The notes under the pieces: model-generated
The model's database searches: none
Told to the model about the DNA's origin: nothing
Seen by the model: only the letters and a program-made list of their open reading frames with translations
Source: Bacteroidota bacterium
GTDB lineage: Bacteria; Bacteroidota; Bacteroidia; Chitinophagales; LD1
Assembly: GCA_018267385.1 (NCBI GenBank)
Contig: JAFDYN010000003.1
Span: 54,644 to 118,643 of the forward strand
Reading direction: 5' to 3'
DNA: 64,000 nt
Part shown: positions 59,611 to 64,000 of the stretch, piece by piece
Position numbering within the stretch: the stretch's first letter is position 1
How the letters are laid out: every line of letters starts with the position of its first letter
Position numbers and translations under genes: made by a program

Positions 59611-60786
59611 TTATTTGGATTGCAGGTATTTCAGTCGCTCTACTATCGGGTCAAATACATAATCCACCGCCTTTGTGATCAGCAGTGCAAATGAATTGGT
59701 CACGAGAAATGACATCGCTATATAGCGCGACCAGTGCTCATAGGTATGGCCCGTCTCCAGCCGCGTCACTACACTATTAAACACCAGCGCCACACCCAGC
59801 ACCATAAAGGCGAGAGAGATGATCCACACCAATGCAGAGTTGAAGACCCTGTACAGGAAATTCTTTTTGATAGAATGATTGATGGTCTCTGATACGATCT
59901 TGTAGCTCAGGTAGGCGCCATTCAGGAAGAGCGTCCCTACCGTAGCAAAGATGCCGCCCACTATCACGCGGTAGATCATCCATTCTTCCACATTGTGCGC
60001 CGTGGCATAGTGGTACATAGGCATGACCAGCAGTGCCAGGCCCGCAGCATAAAAGAGCAGCGCAGCAGGCAGCAGTATCTTTTGCGGCTGGTACATGAAT
60101 ATCATGGTCACTATCACCTTGAGGAAGCGCACACCATCTTTTATCACATTGAGCTTAGACTCGCCCTCGCGCTCCTTGTACGGCATGTCTATCTCAGAGA
60201 TCTTGAGGTAGTCGCTCAGGATAGCACGCGCACTCATGGCCGGCGTGAAGTGCAGTCCATCAGGCAGGGGCATCAGTTGTGGCAGTTTGGAGCGCCGCAC
60301 GATACGCATCCCGCTGGCTGTGTCCTTGATCCGCTCATTAGATATCACGGAGAGGAAGACTGAGTATAGTGTATTGCCAAAACGCCTGATGGCAGGCATC
60401 TCGCTGTTCTTATTGAGGCGGGAGCCGAGTACCACGTCTGCATTCTCTTGCTGCATGAGCGTGGCCAGATCGGCAAAGAAGCGCGGGTCACAGGTGCCGT
60501 CAGCATCCAGAAAGGCCAGTAGCTCTCCTGTAGATTGGTGCCACCCCTCCTTGATAGCGGCACCGTAGCCGCGGTTCTTTTCAAATACGATGAGCCTGAT
60601 ACGATCTGTATACCTGCTGGCTATCTCTACGGTACCGTCGGTAGAGCCATCGCTCACCACCGTGATCTCCAGGTCGGTCACAGGAGAGTTGTCTATGATA
60701 TATTGTTTCGCATCCAGCGTCCGGTTTATGATGCTCTCTATGCTTTGTTCCTCATTCAGCGCTGGGATGACTACCGATAATTTCAT
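59611..60786 (-). CDS. GT2 glycosyltransferase of the DPM1/GtrB type with membrane tail
   Basis: 391 aa. SVVIPALNEEQSIESI (4-19), VVSDGSTDGTVE, ENRGYGAAIKEG and the DxD motif in FLDADGTCDP. Then four or so membrane helices from about residue 230 (FLKVIVTMIFMY, LLPAALLFYAAGLALLV...). The family loads a sugar onto undecaprenyl phosphate. It is first in a two-gene minus-strand operon with the GT39 enzyme, a donor-plus-transferase pairing. Confidence 0.9.
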   Translation of the reverse strand: MKLSVVIPALNEEQSIESIINRTLDAKQYIIDNSPVTDLEITVVSDGSTDGTVEIASRYTDRIRLIVFEKNRGYGAAIKEGWHQSTGELLAFLDADGTCDPRFFADLATLMQQENADVVLGSRLNKNSEMPAIRRFGNTLYSVFLSVISNERIKDTASGMRIVRRSKLPQLMPLPDGLHFTPAMSARAILSDYLKISEIDMPYKEREGESKLNVIKDGVRFLKVIVTMIFMYQPQKILLPAALLFYAAGLALLVMPMYHYATAHNVEEWMIYRVIVGGIFATVGTLFLNGAYLSYKIVSETINHSIKKNFLYRVFNSALVWIISLAFMVLGVALVFNSVVTRLETGHTYEHWSRYIAMSFLVTNSFALLITKAVDYVFDPIVERLKYLQSK

Positions 60787-60909
60787 GCAGGGTACAGATT
60801 TTTAAGTATGGCTTTGCTACAGCAGTATGCCAGTATGGTTTGATAGCTATGAAACAAAGCCTCAATAATACTCAAAAATCAAGATGATAGATAAGCAAAA
60901 GTTAAAAAC

Positions 60910-61773
60910 TTAATCCTTTGCTATACGTCTGGTCCGTACGTGGCCTGTGCCATCAGTGATGGTCAGTACATACACACCTGTAGGGAGGTCGTGCATATCC
61001 ATGGTAGTGAACACCTGTGCCTCTACGGCAGTCTCTGCTACTGACTGGCCTATGGCATTGCACAGTGACAGGGTATAGCTACCTGGTACGCCCAGGGAGA
61101 TCTGGAGTATGTCTTTGACCGGCACGGGGCTGATATGCACCTGTGCTGCGGCCGCATCTGCATCTGGTATGCCTGCAGGGTACAGGCATCCGGTGGTATC
61201 TACCATCAGGTTGCCGTAAAACGAAAGTGCCGCACAGTAGATATTCACATTGTAAACCTCAAATGCCAGCACATTGTCTCCGGTGCGGAAGGCCGAAAGT
61301 CCTGTCGGGCTCAGTACGAGCTGCTCCCCGGTGACTGCAGCTCCCTGTGAAGATATGAGGCTGTCATTGATATATGTATCTGCGTAGTCATCCCCCAAAA
61401 CATTGATATTGGCAGAGACCACGGTACCGCAGAAGTGGAACACCTTGCGGAATAGCGCCGTATCTGGTGGCGTAGAGGAGGGGCCGGCCCATATAGCAGT
61501 ATCTCCCTGGTGCCATGGGCTCCAGTTCGGGCCGTCGCATGAGCCGTTATTATTGGTAGTATCTGGTACTGATCCGTTGGTCGGGTCTGTCCATGCGCTG
61601 TCATTGTAGGTCGGTAGGTTCCAGTCTGCACCTGCTGTACGAGGGCTGCCGTGGTATGCCTTTATACCACTATTGGGACCCGACTTAAATGAAATGCTCA
61701 AAAATTGGCCGTATGCTACGGGAGCTGCCAGGATCAGAAGGAGGAGGGTGTAGAGTTTAGTTTTCATTTGCAT
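60910..61773 (-). CDS. Secreted protein with a type IX sorting domain
   Basis: 287 aa; a Met two codons on (61767) gives the same signal peptide (MKTKLYTLLL...AYGQ). Residues about 24-200 form a carbohydrate-binding-like beta domain (SGIKAYHGSPRTAGADWNLP, WGPSWSPWHQGDTAIW region, NVLAFEVYNV), with three Cys. The last 75 residues are a Por domain (HISPVPVKDILQISL, PTGVYVLTITDGTGHVRTRRI). Cargo of the type IX system; role unknown. Confidence 0.8.
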   Translation of the reverse strand: MQMKTKLYTLLLLILAAPVAYGQFLSISFKSGPNSGIKAYHGSPRTAGADWNLPTYNDSAWTDPTNGSVPDTTNNNGSCDGPNWSPWHQGDTAIWAGPSSTPPDTALFRKVFHFCGTVVSANINVLGDDYADTYINDSLISSQGAAVTGEQLVLSPTGLSAFRTGDNVLAFEVYNVNIYCAALSFYGNLMVDTTGCLYPAGIPDADAAAAQVHISPVPVKDILQISLGVPGSYTLSLCNAIGQSVAETAVEAQVFTTMDMHDLPTGVYVLTITDGTGHVRTRRIAKD

Positions 61774-61943
61774 TTATTTGGCCGCAAAGTAGCAGTTTTT
61801 TAAGAAAATGCCGAGTGCCTGCGCATCTGATTATGGGTTCGTGCTTCACTACATTTTATACCTAAGCAAAAACGCAGTGCAGGCTCACTGGAAACAGCAG
61901 CTTGTTGGGACGTCTTGGGATAACCTGCTGCAATATGGAGCCT

Positions 61944-63101
61944 TTACTCCATCCAACTTTGGTAGTATGTTGGCTCCTCTATCTCCAGGGCATCCTTGCA
62001 GATCAGTAGCGGGTGAAAGGTGTCTACCATCACGGCCAGCTCTCCTGTCTCTTTTTTGCCGATGCTCTTCTCTACTGCGCCCGGATGCGGGCCATGAGGG
62101 ATACCGATAGGGTGCAGGGTGATCATGCCCCGCTCTACATGCTTGCGGCTCATAAAGTCGCCATCGACATAGTAGAGCACCTCATCACTATCCACATTGC
62201 TATGAAAATATGGCGCCGGTATAGCCTCCGGATGATAGTCATAGAGGCGTGGCACGAAGCTGCAGATCACAAAGTTGCGCGCCTCAAAGGTCTGGTGCAC
62301 CGGAGGTGGCTGGTGTACGCGGCCTGTGATGGGCTCAAAGTCATGAATGGAGAAAATGAAAGGATAGTGGCAGCCGTCCCATCCTATGGCATCAAAAGGG
62401 TGATGGGCATAGTGATAGGGATAGAGCATATCTTCCTTTTTGATATGCACTACGAAGTCTCCCTTCTCATCGTGCGTCTCGAGATTCTCAGGTGTGCGGA
62501 TATCACGCTCGCAAAAAGGCGAGTGCTCCAGCAGCTGGCCAAAGTCATTGCGGTAGCGCTTGGGATAGGTGACCGGGGAGAATGACTCCACGATAAAAAG
62601 CCTGTTGTCCGGCGTATCAAACTCCATCTGGTAGATCGTACCACGCGGTATCACGATATAGTCGCCATAGCCAAACTTCAGCTCACCAAAAATACTCTTC
62701 ATCCTGCCCGTGCCTTCATGCACAAAGATCACCTCATCTGCACCGGAGTTTTTGTAAAAGTAATTTTGCATGGAGTGCTGCGGCGCTGCCAGTGCTATGT
62801 AGACATCCTTATTGACCAGCACATACCGGCGCGACTTTAGATAGTCCTCTTCCGGCCGTACTTTAAACCCCTTGTAGCAGCGGTTTTGCAGGTTCTTTTC
62901 TGCTGCGATCTTTGGTGCTACATTGACCGGGAAGTCTACCTTGGTCACTGCTGTAGGCGGGTAGGTATGATAGATGAGCGAGTATAGATTGGAGAAGCCC
63001 TCCGTGCTCACGAGCTGCTCTGAGTAGAGTCCTCCGCCCGGCTTTTTAAACTGTGTATGCCTCTTGTGCGGCACCTGTCCTCTGCTGATGAAATGTGGCA
63101 T
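61944..63101 (-). CDS. hmgA: Homogentisate 1,2-dioxygenase
   Basis: 385 aa, the shorter bacterial form. It opens the ring of homogentisate to maleylacetoacetate in tyrosine and phenylalanine breakdown; Fe(II) cupin. Recognisable blocks are MPHFISRGQVPHKRHTQF, DEVIFVHEGTGRM, HHPFDAIGWDGCHYPF and PPPVHQTFEARNFVICSFVPR with the iron His/Glu pair. SDEVLYYVDG is in the second cupin. No other catabolic gene (hpd, fahA) is within view except possibly past the right end. Confidence 0.93.
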   Translation of the reverse strand: MPHFISRGQVPHKRHTQFKKPGGGLYSEQLVSTEGFSNLYSLIYHTYPPTAVTKVDFPVNVAPKIAAEKNLQNRCYKGFKVRPEEDYLKSRRYVLVNKDVYIALAAPQHSMQNYFYKNSGADEVIFVHEGTGRMKSIFGELKFGYGDYIVIPRGTIYQMEFDTPDNRLFIVESFSPVTYPKRYRNDFGQLLEHSPFCERDIRTPENLETHDEKGDFVVHIKKEDMLYPYHYAHHPFDAIGWDGCHYPFIFSIHDFEPITGRVHQPPPVHQTFEARNFVICSFVPRLYDYHPEAIPAPYFHSNVDSDEVLYYVDGDFMSRKHVERGMITLHPIGIPHGPHPGAVEKSIGKKETGELAVMVDTFHPLLICKDALEIEEPTYYQSWME

Positions 63102-63176
63102 ATATTCGTATTATGATCGCTGGGGCGATCTTTTCTTTTATTCAGTAAAGTTAAATAAAAAACCCACCAACATCCT

Positions 63177-63611
63177 GTGACGAATATCAGCTGGCGGAAG
63201 GCCACAGAAGCAGACCGGGAGTTTTTCCGCCGGGTACATCACGGTAGCTACCGGCAGGTCATAGAGGCTATCTTCGGGTGGGATGAGGCATTGCAGGACC
63301 GCCTTGCCAATAATGATTTTGATACGCGCAATATCCACATCATTTACAAAGGTGGCGACCGCTGCGGTGTACTGGGCTGGATGGAGACGGCAGATAGTAT
63401 CGAGATAGGTCCACTCTATCTCACAGATGACTATCAGGGCAGCGGCATAGGCACATGGATCGCACGTGATTTTATCTCCCGCTATCGCGGAAAAAACCTG
63501 ATACTCAAAACCCTCAAAAGCAATGAGCGCGCAAAGGCTTTGTACGAAAGGCTAGGCTTCATTGTGACCGAAGCCAATGATAAGTACTGGCATATGCAGT
63601 ATGCGGGCTGA
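63177..63611 (+). CDS. GNAT-family N-acetyltransferase
   Basis: 144 aa with a GTG start, 75 bases divergent from the hmgA start. The acetyl-CoA motif is YQGSGIGTWIARDF (Q/R-x-x-G-x-G/A at about 83-90), followed by LKTLKSNERAKALYERLGF. Standard GNAT of unknown acceptor; shape like RimI/spermidine-type groups. Confidence 0.9.
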   Translation: MTNISWRKATEADREFFRRVHHGSYRQVIEAIFGWDEALQDRLANNDFDTRNIHIIYKGGDRCGVLGWMETADSIEIGPLYLTDDYQGSGIGTWIARDFISRYRGKNLILKTLKSNERAKALYERLGFIVTEANDKYWHMQYAG

Positions 63612-63707
63612 GTGATACAGCTTTAACCTATTGGCTGTCACATGTGATGGGCGTGGTGTTTGCACATACTATCCCTTAGTATACCATTCCACCGATGAGA
63701 AAGGCTG

Positions 63708-63715
63708 TATCTTTG
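63708..63715 (+). promoter_or_regulatory. -7 box for the LLM oxidoreductase gene
   Basis: TATCTTTG at 63708-63715 fits TAnnTTTG and lies 20 bases before the ATG at 63736. No good -33 TTTG. Confidence 0.4.
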
Positions 63716-63735
63716 CTACCGCAAAAACAGATCAC

Positions 63736-64000
63736 ATGGAGGTAGGCGTAGATAGTTTCGTAGCGCGGTTCACCACACAGGGTGCGGATACATATAGCAG
63801 CAAGGACGCCATGTCAGAGCTGCTCGACCGTATCGCCCTGGCAGATGAGGCAGGGCTGGATGTATTTGGTATCGGCGAGCATCACCGCAGGGAGTTTCTC
63901 GATGCAGCGCCGCACGTCATCCTCGCTGCCGCCGCAGGCCGTACGAAGCGTATCCGCCTGACCAGTGCAGTGACTGTCCTGAGCGCAGCAGACCCTGTCC
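63736..64000 (+). CDS. Luciferase-like (LLM class) flavin-dependent oxidoreductase, partial
   Basis: The ATG at 63736 opens a frame that runs off the right edge; about 88 residues are visible. They read [11 protein letters not shown], a dimer-contact region, [20 protein letters not shown] and [19 protein letters not shown], the N-terminal part of an F420/FMN-dependent LLM monooxygenase TIM barrel. GEHH is typical of the LLM group. It cannot be assigned a substrate from this part. Confidence 0.85.
   Translation, partial: MEVGVDSFVARFTTQGADTYSSKDAMSELLDRIALADEAGLDVFGIGEHHRREFLDAAPHVILAAAAGRTKRIRLTSAVTVLSAADPV

Noticed and set aside
61808..62110. 100-residue plus-strand frame around the hmgA 3' end
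   Set aside because: Part overlaps the end of hmgA and the rest is intergenic without domain signal.
1..64000. tRNA, rRNA or riboswitch genes
   Set aside because: Reading both strands I found no cloverleaf with a TPsiC-like GGTTCGA core, no rRNA core words, and no recognised riboswitch motif. A covariance-model search would be needed to exclude weak cases.

Overview
The window is a piece of a Bacteroidota chromosome, most likely from the Chitinophagaceae or a close relative. The sequence shows several secreted proteins with a Por/type IX secretion C-terminal sorting domain, SusC-like and other outer-membrane barrels with a carboxypeptidase-regulatory N-terminus, many short lipoproteins with a plain SxxC/AxxC lipobox, LytS/LytTR signalling, very few Shine-Dalgarno sites and several TAnnTTTG-type -7 boxes. 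A flexirubin-like gene set supports the same placement. The species cannot be told, and I saw no rRNA, tRNA or CRISPR.

Layout. 0-12 kb: an isolated phage-type terminase large subunit, an inverted-repeat element holding a GAATAG array, an SGNH hydrolase, two paralogous lipoproteins, a Lys/Thr/Ser-rich secreted protein, a three-gene operon (LytS kinase, LytTR regulator, HExxH membrane protein), a 1290-residue type IX cargo protein and a PI-PLC-like lipoprotein. 12-24 kb: a complete RND efflux operon (inner-membrane pump, adaptor, outer-membrane factor), a RAYT transposase inside its REP repeats, a biotin carrier protein and a large outer-membrane barrel. 24-35 kb: DUF2797, two DUF4197 paralogues, a peptidoglycan-binding repeat protein, dapD, a MazF toxin with an unusual 257-residue partner, CCA nucleotidyltransferase, miaA, a barrel protein and a PAS histidine kinase. 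35-42 kb: a type IX cargo protein, a repeat-bounded AT-rich island with two small genes, an MFS transporter, a phosphoesterase, a second REP locus and a split transketolase.

42-50 kb is a surface-glycan or lipid block: a fused sugar-nucleotide epimerase/GT2 protein, two methyltransferases and a multi-spanning glycosyltransferase with a TPR tail, with a LamG type IX protein on the other strand, then an AraC-type HTH protein and an SDR. 51.7-57.5 kb is a compact fatty-acid/polyene-type operon (ketosynthase, ACP, LpxL-like acyltransferase, thioesterase, second ketosynthase, flavin halogenase-like oxidoreductase). It is interrupted exactly after the second ketosynthase by an inverted-repeat cassette carrying a GxxExxY PD-(D/E)XK nuclease-like gene. 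57.5-64 kb holds a small membrane protein, a GT2/GT39 pair, a type IX cargo protein, homogentisate 1,2-dioxygenase, a GNAT and the start of a luciferase-like flavin oxidoreductase running off the window.

The most interesting thread is repeats. At least three inverted-repeat units built from the same short words (CACAGAG, CACATAG or CGCAAAG) lie in the window. One carries the GxxExxY gene, one a GAATAG array and one nothing, which suggests one mobile family with a nuclease-bearing member and empty relatives. Separately, a perfect 47-bp direct repeat brackets an AT-rich island with a TatA-like/zinc-ribbon small protein.
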